Source of the DNA: Stackebrandtia endophytica
GTDB taxonomy: Bacteria; Actinomycetota; Actinomycetes; Mycobacteriales; Micromonosporaceae
Assembly (NCBI RefSeq): GCF_006716355.1
Contig: NZ_VFOW01000001.1
Location: 4,402,001 to 4,466,000 of the forward strand
Length of the DNA: 64,000 nt
Direction: 5' to 3'
Both the position numbers and the translations under genes were made by a program. Below, in pieces: positions 40,595-49,100 of the stretch (its first letter is position 1; each line of letters starts with the position of its first letter). Under the pieces are notes generated by a model, which saw nothing but the letters and a program-made list of their open reading frames with translations, had not been told where the DNA came from and searched no databases.

Positions 40595-42067
40595 TCAACG
40601 CTCGGCGAGCAGGACCTCCACCGCCGCGTGCGCGTTCGCCGACGCCGCGCCGTAGGTCGCCAGGTATCCGGTGACCCCCTCCGGGCGCCATACGGCCGGC
40701 CACCCCATCTCGACCAACACCACCGGCGCGGCCGCCGCCAGGTCGGTGACCAGTTTGCGGGCGCTCTCCCGGCGGTGGGTATCGCGCGCCACCACGACGA
40801 TCGGGCGTCCGGCGGCGATCGCGGTCAACTCCGCGGCCGACTGCGGCTCGGCCAGGGTGTGCCGAATCTCGGCCTCGGGAAGCCGCTTCGCCAGCAACGG
40901 GGTGACACCCCAGGCCGAATCACCCACCGCGATGTTGGCGGGAGAGTCGATTTGGACGATCAACGCCGAGGACAGGTCGGGAAGTTCCCCCTCCAACTGC
41001 ATGGCACGGCGAGCCGCCGTCAACCCCAACGACCGGTTGGCGGTCGAGTCGCTGCGTTCGGCCTGCCACGCCCGCAGCGCATCGCCGCGAGCCACCGCGG
41101 CCTCCAAACGGGACAACGGAAGCCGACCATCGGTGACCGCATCGCAGATCGCGTCGGCGATCGCGTTGATCGCACCGACCATCGGACCGGCCTTCTGCGT
41201 CTCCCCGCCGGTGCATACCAGGTCGCAACCGGCGATCAGTGCCTGCACCACGGCTTCGGGCAGCCCCAACGCGCCCGAGGCACCCTGCATCTCCATCGCG
41301 TCGGTGACGATGACACCGTCGAATCCGAGGTCGTCGCGCAGTAGCCCCGTCATCGCCGCCGCCGACAACGTACTGGGGTCCTCGCCGGTCAATTCGGGGA
41401 CCCGGATGTGGCCGCTCATGATCACCTGGACCCCGGCGGCGATGACCGCCGCGAACGGCACGAGCTCACGCTCCCGCAACACGTTCAACGGCACATCCAC
41501 CGTCGGAACCGCGAGGTGGGAGTCGACGGCGGTGGCGCCGTGACCCGGGAAGTGCTTGGCGCAGGCCGCTATTCCGGCGCGCTGCAACCCGGTGACGGCG
41601 GCGACCGCGTGCCGGGCGACAACCTGCGGGTCACGTCCGAACGAGCGGGTGCCGATGACCGGGTTGTCGTCCTCCACATTGACGTCGACGGCGGGAGCGA
41701 AGTTCAAGTTGAGGCCGGCCTGCACCAGCTCGCTACCGATGGACTGGTGAATCGCCGCCGTCAGTTCCGGATCGTCGACCGCGCCGAGCGCGGCGTTACC
41801 GGGATAGGGGCTTCCGGTCGCGGTGTGCAGTCGGGTGACGTCGCCGCCCTCCTCGTCGATCGCGATGATCGCGTCGGGGGACGCCTGTCGCAGGGAGGCG
41901 TTGAGCTCGGTGAGTTGCCGGGCCTCGGCGATGTTGTACGCGAAGAGACAGTAACCACCGAGCCCTTCGGCCAGCAGGTCCAGTGCCCAGGGTGGGGCGC
42001 TTGTGCCGGTGAAACCGGGAATCAGGGTGCGCAGGGCCAGGGTGCGAAGTTCTGAACGCTGTGTCAT
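40595..42067 (-). CDS. Cytoplasmic GH3 beta-N-acetylhexosaminidase (NagZ-like) with GH3 C-terminal domain
   Basis: A 490-residue GH3 enzyme from ATG 42067, with no signal peptide, unlike its paralogue at 3.1 kb. The barrel carries IAIDEEGGDVTRLH, KHFPGHGATAVDSH (the NagZ His loop) and IVTDAMEMQGASGA with the nucleophile Asp. A C-terminal Rossmann-like GH3 domain follows (from about residue 345). It should remove N-acetylglucosamine from imported disaccharides or muropeptides. It diverges from a ROK regulator gene at 42.4 kb, suggesting that regulator controls it in response to an amino sugar or phospho-sugar. Confidence 0.87.
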   Translation of the reverse strand: MTQRSELRTLALRTLIPGFTGTSAPPWALDLLAEGLGGYCLFAYNIAEARQLTELNASLRQASPDAIIAIDEEGGDVTRLHTATGSPYPGNAALGAVDDPELTAAIHQSIGSELVQAGLNLNFAPAVDVNVEDDNPVIGTRSFGRDPQVVARHAVAAVTGLQRAGIAACAKHFPGHGATAVDSHLAVPTVDVPLNVLRERELVPFAAVIAAGVQVIMSGHIRVPELTGEDPSTLSAAAMTGLLRDDLGFDGVIVTDAMEMQGASGALGLPEAVVQALIAGCDLVCTGGETQKAGPMVGAINAIADAICDAVTDGRLPLSRLEAAVARGDALRAWQAERSDSTANRSLGLTAARRAMQLEGELPDLSSALIVQIDSPANIAVGDSAWGVTPLLAKRLPEAEIRHTLAEPQSAAELTAIAAGRPIVVVARDTHRRESARKLVTDLAAAAPVVLVEMGWPAVWRPEGVTGYLATYGAASANAHAAVEVLLAER

Positions 42068-42415
42068 GAATGTGCCATTCGCCGACCTACTAGAAACTAA
42101 ACTATCGATTATTCTAAGTGACCGTTTGGTCGAGTGGGGCAGGGCGGGGGACACCCGCCGCATCCAGTGGAGCCTAGACCGCCACCCGACATCGATCATT
42201 TGGGTGTTTATGTCGCATTCGGACACCCGGCCCCGCCGGCGCTCCCACCGAGAATCCCCCGACAGCGGCTTGCCCGGCCCGGGATCGATGAGGAAAGATG
42301 CAGCTGGAACCGGCTCGGTTTGACCAGGCCACCGATTCGACCAACCGAAATTCGGCGCGCTGGCGAATCGGGGATACCGTTATTGACCGGCGGCTTGGCC
42401 TCAACAGCATGAAAG
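42068..42415. promoter_or_regulatory. Divergent control region between GH3 and ROK genes
   Basis: A 348-bp gap. Near the GH3 gene, 42091-42118 is AT-rich and contains the direct repeat AAACTA-AACTA (42094-42104), likely its promoter. Near the ROK gene, CCGATTCG (42332-42339) and CGAATCGG (42364-42371) enclose a second inverted repeat, CCGAAATTCGG (42345-42355), with nearly the same centre, a good candidate operator for ROK autoregulation. The middle shows nothing recognisable. Confidence 0.5.
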
Positions 42416-43597
42416 GTGTCCGATCAAATGGCACAGCGACAGTCCCCCGGTGTTCCACAGCTCCTGCGGGTTCTCAACGACCGTGCCGCTTTGAACCTGC
42501 TGTTCACCGAAGGCCCACAGACCCGGGCCCAACTCGCCACCGCGACCTCACTGTCCAAGGTCACCGCCTCCCAAATGGTGGAACGCCTGGAATCTCGCGG
42601 CCTCATCGAAGCCGTGGGCACCCGACCGGGCAACCGAGGCCCCAACGCACAGGTGTACGCGGTGGTCGGCTCCTACGCCCACGTGGTCGGAATCAACGTA
42701 GGTCCACAATCCATCGTCGCGGCCTGCGCCGACCTCGTCGGAGAGGTCAAAGGTCGCGTCGAACTCGAACTGGCCGAAGGAGACGAGCCCGTCACCGTCG
42801 TCCACCAGGCCGTCGCACTGGCCGCCGCCGACGCCGGAACCACGGTCGAGCACGTCAGCCGCGTCATGCTCGCCACCCCCGGCATCATCGACCCCGGATC
42901 CGGAGACATCGGATTCGCCTGGGACCTGCCCTCCTGGCAACGCGGACTCCACGAAGCCCTCGAAAAAGACCTCGGAACCCCCGTCGTCATCGAAAACGAC
43001 GTCAACCTGGCAGCCGTCGCCGAACACCGCGAAGGCGCCGCCCAAGGCGTAGACGACTTCGTCTACGTCTGGTTCAGCCGAGGCATCGGCGTAGGCGTCG
43101 TCCTAGGCGGCAAACTGCACCGCGGATCCACCGGCGGCGCCGGAGAAATCGGCTACCTACCCGTCACCGGAATGTCGCTGCCCGAATCCCCGGTAACCCG
43201 CCGCGCCAAGGGATCCTTCCAACGGCTGATCGGCGCCGACGTCATCGAAGAACTCGCCCACACCATGGGAATCGAAGGAACCGACGCCGCCCACATCGTC
43301 CGCAACGCAGCCGCCGTAGACGACGGAAAAGCCGCCGAATTCCTCGACGAAGTCGCCAACCGAATGGCACTGGGCGTAGCCTCGGTCAGCTCCGTCCTAG
43401 ACCCCGCCCTCGTCGTCCTCGGCGGCGAAGTCGGCTACGCCGGCGGCGACCCCCTCGCCGACCGAGTCGCCGCCGCCCTCCCCCGAATAACCCCGATCGA
43501 GCCAAAAGTCCTGGTGGGAACCGCCGACACCGAGCCAGTCCTACGTGGAGCCATGCGAGTAGCCCTAGACACCGTCCGCGACCACCTCTTCAACTAA
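42416..43597 (+). CDS. ROK-family transcriptional repressor
   Basis: A 393-residue protein (GTG 42416, or ATG 42428 with AAAGG 11 nt upstream). An N-terminal winged helix (RVLNDRAALNLLF, then TRAQLATATSLSKVTASQMVERLESRGLI) precedes an actin-like ROK sugar-kinase fold with VENDVNLAA-type VIENDVNLAAVAEHREG and the GIGVGVVLGGKLHRGSTGGAGEIG loop (in pieces: GIGVGVVLGG, STGGAGEIGY). The CxCGxxGCxE zinc motif of many ROK proteins is absent. The second half uses GAA, GGA, CTA and GTA codons more than neighbouring genes, a hint of different origin. Likely controls the divergent GH3 gene. Confidence 0.88.
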   Translation: MSDQMAQRQSPGVPQLLRVLNDRAALNLLFTEGPQTRAQLATATSLSKVTASQMVERLESRGLIEAVGTRPGNRGPNAQVYAVVGSYAHVVGINVGPQSIVAACADLVGEVKGRVELELAEGDEPVTVVHQAVALAAADAGTTVEHVSRVMLATPGIIDPGSGDIGFAWDLPSWQRGLHEALEKDLGTPVVIENDVNLAAVAEHREGAAQGVDDFVYVWFSRGIGVGVVLGGKLHRGSTGGAGEIGYLPVTGMSLPESPVTRRAKGSFQRLIGADVIEELAHTMGIEGTDAAHIVRNAAAVDDGKAAEFLDEVANRMALGVASVSSVLDPALVVLGGEVGYAGGDPLADRVAAALPRITPIEPKVLVGTADTEPVLRGAMRVALDTVRDHLFN

Positions 43598-44026
43598 ACG
43601 CGCTCGCCCAGGCACGTGTCTGGCGGCGTCGTGGACCGGCTTGCCTACCAAAACCGTAGGCGGCGCCGGTCCACGTCTTGCCATACGCGCACCTGGACGG
43701 GCGCGTTGGGGGTTGGGATGGAGGGGCTCGGGGTTGTGTGGTCCGGTTGGCCTACCAAAACCGTAGGCGGCGCCGGTCCACGTCTTGCGCTGTGTTTCTT
43801 GGTCTGCCTCCGGCGCCCTGCTGTTTGGTCCGCCTTCGGCAGAGGCCGCACCTGGACGGGCGCGTTGGGGGTTGGGGTAGGCAGGACTGCGCGGGGGTGC
43901 GGTTCGGGGGCTGCGAAGACCGGGGACGGCGCCGGTCCGCGGCTTGCGCTGTGTTTTGGTCCGCCTTCGGCGGAGGCCGCACCGGGGTGGGTGCGTCGCG
44001 CAGGTGGGGGTTCGGCGGTGACCGGC
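43598..44026. repeat. Second cluster of the hairpin repeat family
   Basis: Three units on the plus strand. Unit 1: CGTGGACCGGC (43630-43640), inner hairpin GCCTAC-CAAAACC-GTAGGC (43643-43661), GCCGGTCCACG (43665-43675), a long cruciform that may also terminate the ROK gene. Unit 2: the same inner hairpin at 43750-43768 followed by GGCGCCGGTCCACGTCTTGC. Unit 3: a diverged copy around 43913-43960 with GGCGCCGGTCCGCGGCTTGC. Between units recur GCGCACCTGGACGGGCGCG-type stretches and TCCGCCTTCGGCGGA hairpins with a TTCG loop. The 28.1-kb gap carries inverted copies. No transposase or gene is visible. Confidence 0.8.
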
Positions 44027-44341
44027 TCAGTGGTACAGCTTCAACCCGACGATGCCGGTGACGACCAGCAACAGACACGTGATCCGTTGCCAACTCACCG
44101 ACTCGCCCAACCAGGCCATACCGACCACCGCGGTGCCCACAGCCCCGATACCCACCCAGATCGCATAGCCGGTACCCACCGGGATGTCGCGCAACGCCCA
44201 ACCCAACCCCGCCATGCTCAACGCCAACGCGACCCCGAAGACGACCGTCGGCGCCAACCTGCTGAAACCCTGCGACCGTTCCAACGCGATCGCCCACACG
44301 GTTTCGAGCACTCCCGAGATGACCAAGATGATCCATGCCAT
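44027..44341 (-). CDS. sugE: SMR-family guanidinium exporter (Gdx/SugE type)
   Basis: From ATG 44341, 104 residues with four membrane helices. Determinants of the Gdx branch are at the expected positions: Glu13 and Trp16 (GVLETVWAIAL), Ser42 (ALSMAG) and Tyr59, Trp62 (GTGYAIWVGIGAVGT). Gdx proteins exchange protons for guanidinium as an antiparallel homodimer; the EmrE branch, which exports drugs, lacks this set. I searched by eye for a mini-ykkC (guanidine-II) leader upstream and saw none. The GntR gene 69 nt upstream, same strand, may be its regulator or cotranscribed. Confidence 0.88.
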   Translation of the reverse strand: MAWIILVISGVLETVWAIALERSQGFSRLAPTVVFGVALALSMAGLGWALRDIPVGTGYAIWVGIGAVGTAVVGMAWLGESVSWQRITCLLLVVTGIVGLKLYH

Positions 44342-44410
44342 GACAACAGACTGGCACCACACGCCACCGAAACCCGGTGCGAATCGCCCGGAAGACCAGG
44401 TCGGAACACC

Positions 44411-45118
44411 TCAGTCGCGGGGACCGCGTCGGCGAGCATGGGTCGCCTTCCGAGGATCGATCTCCTCGATACTCCACTGTGCCGCCAGCGCCAGGGTGGG
44501 TTCTCGGGAGTTCTCGATGTGTTCCAACGCGAGACGTTGCGCCTCGGGACTGTCCCCACGCGAGATCGCGGCGAAGATGGCCTCGTGCTCCACGCACTGC
44601 ACCACCGGATCGAGTTCGATCGACAGGTGAAACAGCCACCGCAGCCGCGAGTTCAACGGCCGCATCAAACTCGCCAGCAGCCGGTTCCCCGACGCATTGA
44701 CCAGTTCACTGTGGAAGTCCGCGTTGAGGTCGGTCAGCCGCCGCGGTTGATCACGGCAGGTCTCGGCGGCGGCGAGAACCCCGCGCAGCGGCGCCAGATC
44801 GGCGGAGTCGACGCGCTCGGTGACCAGTCGGGTGGCCATGACCTCAACACCGGCCCGCACCTCGAACAGGTCCCGCACGTCGGACGGGGTGAACGGGCTG
44901 ACGATGGTTCCCCGCCCGGGAACGTTGACCACCAAGCCCTCGGCGGACAACAGGCGAAGTGCCTCCCGCAGCGGAATCCGGGACACCGCGAGTTCCGCCG
45001 CCAGGTCCCGTTCGATCAGGCGGTGGCCCGGTGGCACGTCCACCTCGATGATGCGGCGCCGCAGTGTCTCGTAGACCCGGCTGCGCAGCGACCCGGCGTT
45101 GGTGCGGTCGGTGGTCAT
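44411..45118 (-). CDS. GntR-family transcriptional regulator, FadR/FCD subfamily
   Basis: A 235-residue protein from ATG 45118 (AAGGG seven bases upstream). N-terminal winged helix: VYETLRRRIIEVDVPPGHRLIERDLAAELAVSRIPLREALRLL (in pieces: RRRIIEV, LAAELAVSRIPLREAL, GLVVNVPGRGTIV). The C-terminal all-helical FCD domain shows the metal/ligand positions D-x-x-F-H (LNADFHSELV), R-x-x-H-like H in FHLSIEL, and EHEAIFAAISRGD. FCD regulators usually sense organic acids or sugar acids. Cotranscription with sugE is possible. Confidence 0.9.
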   Translation of the reverse strand: MTTDRTNAGSLRSRVYETLRRRIIEVDVPPGHRLIERDLAAELAVSRIPLREALRLLSAEGLVVNVPGRGTIVSPFTPSDVRDLFEVRAGVEVMATRLVTERVDSADLAPLRGVLAAAETCRDQPRRLTDLNADFHSELVNASGNRLLASLMRPLNSRLRWLFHLSIELDPVVQCVEHEAIFAAISRGDSPEAQRLALEHIENSREPTLALAAQWSIEEIDPRKATHARRRGPRD

Positions 45119-45358
45119 GACATCCCTTCGAGGTCGCATCACGTGCTGCGGCGGCTGACGGTGCCGGTCAGCTCATGGTGCCAGGGGCGGCGACCGGCGG
45201 CACCCGGTGGTGCCCGTTCCGGTAAAGACGTCTCGATGCCAACGGCCCGTTGACATCGAGGAGATATCGTTTGGGGGAACTCTCGGATGGTGAGAACCCG
45301 GCGCGGTCGCCGGGCACAGCGGGTTAGCATCGCGCTTCACCTACCGGAGAAGAAGACG

Positions 45359-46141
45359 ATGACCAGTTACGTTCACGGTCACGCCGCCGCGGTCCTGCGA
45401 TCGCATCGGTGGCGCACCGTCGAGAACTCGGCCGGCTATCTGCTGCCGCACCTGCGTCCGGGAATGTCGATATTGGATGTCGGTTGTGGTCCGGGAACCA
45501 TCACGATCGACCTGGCCGAACGGGTTACGCCGGGTCGGGTGGTGGGCGTCGATCCCGTCGGGTCGGTGATCGCGGAGGCCACCGCGCTCGGCGGCACCGC
45601 CGAGTTCCTCGTCGGCGATGTGTCGGCCCTCGACGTCGCCGACGACACCTTCGACATCGTTCACGCCCATCAGGTGTTGCAGCATCTCGGTGACCCGGTG
45701 GCGGCACTGCGCGAGATGCGGCGGGTCGCCAAGCCGGGCGGTATCATCGCCGCCCGCGACGCCGACTACGCCGCCATGACCTGGTTTCCCGAATCCCGGG
45801 GCATCGAGGATTGGTTGCGGATCTATCGGGCGGTGGCTCGCGAGAGCGGGGGAGAACCCGATGCGGGTCGCAGACTGGCGGCCTGGGCTCGCGACGCCGA
45901 CTTGGAGGACGTCGACGCCACGGCGGGAGTGTGGTGCTTCGCCGCCGAAGCCGATCGCGTCTGGTGGGCGAACCTGTGGGCAGACCGGATGCTGGAGTCA
46001 CGAGTGGGTGAGCGCGCGGTCGCCGGCGGTCATTGCACGCGTGGTGACCTCGCCCGGATCGCGACCGCGTGGCGGGAGTGGGCCGCCGAACCCGCCGGGT
46101 GGTTCAGTGTTCTGCACGGTGAGATCGTCTGTCGAGCCTGA
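45359..46141 (+). CDS. SAM-dependent methyltransferase (class I)
   Basis: A 260-residue protein from ATG 45359, with ACCGGAGAAG upstream. Motif I ILDVGCGPGTITIDLAERV (SAM-binding Gly loop), motif II acidic VVGVDPVGS, post-II VGDVSALDVADDTFDIVHAHQVLQHL, and motif III MRRVAKPGGIIAARDADY fit the UbiE/COQ5-like Methyltransf_11 group, usually acting on small molecules. The C-terminal part (WWANLWADRMLES, RIATAWREWAAEPAGWF) is common in actinobacterial methyltransferases of unknown substrate. Monocistronic. Confidence 0.9.
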   Translation: MTSYVHGHAAAVLRSHRWRTVENSAGYLLPHLRPGMSILDVGCGPGTITIDLAERVTPGRVVGVDPVGSVIAEATALGGTAEFLVGDVSALDVADDTFDIVHAHQVLQHLGDPVAALREMRRVAKPGGIIAARDADYAAMTWFPESRGIEDWLRIYRAVARESGGEPDAGRRLAAWARDADLEDVDATAGVWCFAAEADRVWWANLWADRMLESRVGERAVAGGHCTRGDLARIATAWREWAAEPAGWFSVLHGEIVCRA

Positions 46142-46232
46142 CCGGTATAACCCGAGGTCATGAGCGATGGCCGAGCCTCGCTAGGATAAATCGAATTTCC
46201 TCGATTGTTCATGACCTGCTGGGAGTATGCGC

Positions 46233-47024
46233 ATGTGGTTGCTCCGCCGTCTCGGTGCCTCGGTGGCCGCCGTCGCGGTTCTGGTGGGGCTGGCCGGATC
46301 GGCCGCACCCGCGTCGGCCCGAGAACCACAACTATCCTATGTGGCCTTGGGTGATTCGTACACCGCCGGCAGTGGAGGCGGTGACTACCAGGCCGAAGAG
46401 TGCCGGATGTCGGCCAATTCCTATCCGGAACGGCTGGCCGAACTACGTGACTGGAGCCTGCGGTTCGACGCGTGCGCGGGTGCGCGCATCCAGGACGTGT
46501 GGGATCGCCAGCTGGAGGGACTGACCACCGAGACCCGGCGGATCACGATCTCGGTCGGTGGGAACGACGCCGGTTGGGCCGACGTCGTGGCCGCCTGCAT
46601 GATGGCCGAAGAGCCCGACTGCGAAAGCCGTATCGACCTGGCCTGGGCGAACATCGGCGGTAGCCTCTACGACCAGCTGCGCGAGTTGTACCGGGGCATC
46701 ACCGATCGAGCCCCCAACGCCAGTGTCCTGGTGGTGGGCTACCCCCGGTTGTTCGCCGAGACCGAGTGCGAGGACGCGCCGGGTCTGTCGGTGGCCGAAC
46801 AGCAATGGATCAACCTGGCCGCGGACCATTTGAACCGCACCATCATGCGCGCCGCGTTCGCCGAGCGCCTGGGATTCGTCGACGTGCGTGGTTCCTTCAT
46901 CGGGCATGCGGTGTGCGACCCGGAACCGTGGATACACGGTCCCAGCACCACTCCCGGCGATTCGTTCCACCCCAACGCCGACGGCTACAGCGCCTACGCC
47001 GAGGCCGTCGACTGGTGGTGGTGA
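46233..47024 (+). CDS. Secreted SGNH-family esterase/lipase
   Basis: I choose ATG 46233, seven bases after GGGAG, over the ATG at 46227, which is too close. The 263-residue protein has a signal peptide (LLRRLGASVAAVAVLVGLAGSAAPASA). SGNH blocks are present: GDSYTAGSG (nucleophile Ser), Gly in the second block, GGNDAGWADV (Asn), and the closing SFHPNADGYSAYA with catalytic His. Six cysteines (EECR, DACAG, AACMM, PDCES, ETECED, HAVCD) match the three-disulfide pattern of Streptomyces SGNH lipases. It hydrolyses esters of lipids or polysaccharide acetyl groups. Confidence 0.92.
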   Translation: MWLLRRLGASVAAVAVLVGLAGSAAPASAREPQLSYVALGDSYTAGSGGGDYQAEECRMSANSYPERLAELRDWSLRFDACAGARIQDVWDRQLEGLTTETRRITISVGGNDAGWADVVAACMMAEEPDCESRIDLAWANIGGSLYDQLRELYRGITDRAPNASVLVVGYPRLFAETECEDAPGLSVAEQQWINLAADHLNRTIMRAAFAERLGFVDVRGSFIGHAVCDPEPWIHGPSTTPGDSFHPNADGYSAYAEAVDWWW

Positions 47025-47196
47025 CCGGTTTTCGGTTGCCTCGGCCACAGTGACGTGATGGCGGGCCCGTCGCCGAACCGACGGGCATAGCCTGGGGTCG
47101 GTGCCCGATTCTGCGGGCACGTCTTCTTCGGATGCCCGGCGGAACAGTCCTCAACGGACATGCCCGAGCATCCCCTGATCAGGCAGGTCTGAACCG

Positions 47197-47646
47197 ATGG
47201 CACACACCATTCGACGCGCGACCGCCGCGGACATCCCGGCGATCGTGCACATGCTGGCCGACGACGAGTTGGGCGCGACCAGGGAGAGCCCCGACGATCT
47301 GACCCGGTACTACGCGGCGTTCGAGGTCATCGACGCCGACCCGCACCAGCACCTGGTCGTCGCCGCCGACGGTGACACCGTCACCGGCACACTTCAGTTG
47401 ACGATCGTGCCGGGTCTGTCGCGAACCGGTATGAGCCGGGCACTGATCGAGGCCGTCCGGGTTCACCGGGACGTACGAGGCGCCGGGTTGGGCGGCACCC
47501 TGATCGAGTGGGCGGTGTCGCGTGCCCGCGAGCTCAACTGTGGACTGGTGCAGTTGACCAGTGACATCACCAGGACCGATGCCCACCGGTTTTATGAGCG
47601 GCTCGGATTCACGCGTTCGCACTACGGGTACAAGTTTCCACTGTGA
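47197..47646 (+). CDS. GNAT family N-acetyltransferase
   Basis: A 149-residue single-domain GNAT: N-terminal IRRATAADIPAIVHMLADDE, central strand HLVVAADGDTVTGTLQLTIVP, the acetyl-CoA loop VHRDVRGAGLGGTLIEWAV, and TDAHRFYERLGFTRSHYGYKF at the end. The group resembles small acetyltransferases that modify amino groups of amino acids or antibiotics; substrate is unknown. Confidence 0.9.
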   Translation: MAHTIRRATAADIPAIVHMLADDELGATRESPDDLTRYYAAFEVIDADPHQHLVVAADGDTVTGTLQLTIVPGLSRTGMSRALIEAVRVHRDVRGAGLGGTLIEWAVSRARELNCGLVQLTSDITRTDAHRFYERLGFTRSHYGYKFPL

Positions 47647-47738
47647 ATCCACCTGATCGGACACAGTGACCGGTCGTCGTGGTCGGTCAACCGTTTCGGC
47701 CGCCGCGGTGGCCTCCTCCTCGGAAAGGCAAGGCCCTC

Positions 47739-49094
47739 GTGCGGTTTCCTCGGTTGTCATCGGGCGGCGCGATTCTGGCCACCTTGGCCACGGTCAACTT
47801 CATGGCCATCATCAACATCAGCATCGTCAACGTCGCGCTTCCGGCCATGCAGTCGGATCTGAACACTGACATGGCGGGCCTTCAGTGGGTGATCAACGCG
47901 TTCACCCTGTGCCTGTCGGCGTTGACGCTGACCGGTGGTTCGCTGGGGGACCGATACGGTCGCAAGCGGGTGTTCCTGTTCGGTGTGCTGCTGTTCCTGG
48001 CCGGTTCGGTCGTGTGCGGGCTGGCCACGCAGCTGCCGATGTTGATCACCGGTCGGCTCGTACAGGGCGTGGGTGCGGCGATGCTGATCCCCGGATCGCT
48101 GTCGATCCTGGCGCAGACCTTCACCGACCCGGCCGAGCGCGCCCGACGCATCGGCGTCTGGGCGGCGGTGTCGTCGATCGGACTGGCGGCCGGACCGGTG
48201 CTGGGCGGCGTACTCATCGACGCCTACGGTTGGCCCGCCATCTTTTGGGCTGGAGTCCCCGTCGGCGTACTGGGCTTCATCGGGACCCTGGTGATCGTGC
48301 CCGAGTCGTCCGACCCCCGGCACGCCTCCCTGGATCTGCCCGGACAGTTCCTGGGCATCGCTGCACTGGGTGCGCTGTCCTACGGGTTGATCCGGTTGGG
48401 CGACACCCCCGATGTGTGGGCGGTGAGTACGTTGGCCGCCTCGGTGGTCCTCCTGACGGTGTTCATCGTGGTCGAATGGCGCACCGTGGCGCCGATGCTG
48501 CCGGTGCGGATGTTCACCGACCGGCACTTCATGGTCATGAACGTGGCGTCGGCGGCCCTGGGGTTCGCGCCCTACGCGATCTACGCGTTTCTGTCGCTGT
48601 TCATGCAGCAGGTGCAGAACCTCACCGCGACCGAGGCGGGCCTGGCGTTCCTGCCGATGGCGCTGGCCACCGGTCTGGTCGCGCCGTTGGCCGGTCGCTG
48701 GACCGGCCGCGTAGGTCCCCGGCCGGCGCTGATACTCGGGTATTCCATGTCGACCCTGGGGGTGGCCGGGCTGCTGTTGCTGGACGCCGACTCCGGCTAC
48801 GGGATCATGGGCCCGGTGTACGTCCTCATCGGACTCGGAATCGGACTGTCCATGACGCCGACGACCACGGCGGCGGTGACCGCGGTGCCACGAGAACGTT
48901 CCGGCATCGCCTCGGCGACGGTCAACACCACCCGCCAGACCGGAATGGCCCTGGGAGTGGCGTTGCTGGGCGCGATCGTGGCGGCCAACAACGATTTCGT
49001 CACCGGTATGCACCTGGCCGCGCTGCTGGCCGCATTCGTCAGTCTGGTGGCGTTGATCCTGGTCTTCTTCAACGCCGAACCCACCGCCGCCTGA
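47739..49094 (+). CDS. MFS drug transporter, DHA2 (EmrB/QacA) family
   Basis: GTG 47739 lies downstream of GGAAAGG and gives a 451-residue protein. Family marks: VNFMAIINISIVNVALPAMQ in helix 1 with the QWVINAFTLCLSALTL helix 2 typical of EmrB/QacA, GSLGDRYGRKRVF motif A, RLVQGVGAAMLIPGS motif B and GLAAGPVLGG motif C. About 13-14 hydrophobic helices. It exports hydrophobic or cationic drugs by proton exchange. No adjacent TetR or MarR regulator; the convergent gene next door encodes a ROK repressor that fits the cellulase better. Confidence 0.9.
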   Translation: MRFPRLSSGGAILATLATVNFMAIINISIVNVALPAMQSDLNTDMAGLQWVINAFTLCLSALTLTGGSLGDRYGRKRVFLFGVLLFLAGSVVCGLATQLPMLITGRLVQGVGAAMLIPGSLSILAQTFTDPAERARRIGVWAAVSSIGLAAGPVLGGVLIDAYGWPAIFWAGVPVGVLGFIGTLVIVPESSDPRHASLDLPGQFLGIAALGALSYGLIRLGDTPDVWAVSTLAASVVLLTVFIVVEWRTVAPMLPVRMFTDRHFMVMNVASAALGFAPYAIYAFLSLFMQQVQNLTATEAGLAFLPMALATGLVAPLAGRWTGRVGPRPALILGYSMSTLGVAGLLLLDADSGYGIMGPVYVLIGLGIGLSMTPTTTAAVTAVPRERSGIASATVNTTRQTGMALGVALLGAIVAANNDFVTGMHLAALLAAFVSLVALILVFFNAEPTAA

Positions 49095-49100
49095 TCGGCG

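Noticed and set aside
28081-43768. GCCTAC/GTAGGC hairpins as integron attC sites or a CRISPR array
   Set aside because: No integrase, no cassette-like genes between copies, irregular spacing and no unique equal-length spacers.
44342-44410. Guanidine-II (mini-ykkC) riboswitch upstream of sugE
   Set aside because: The paired ACGR-loop hairpins of the class are absent from the short gap.
43616-45253. 545-codon plus-strand open frame across the repeats, sugE and gntR
   Set aside because: It runs through the repeat cluster and antisense to two recognisable genes; the translation is low complexity.
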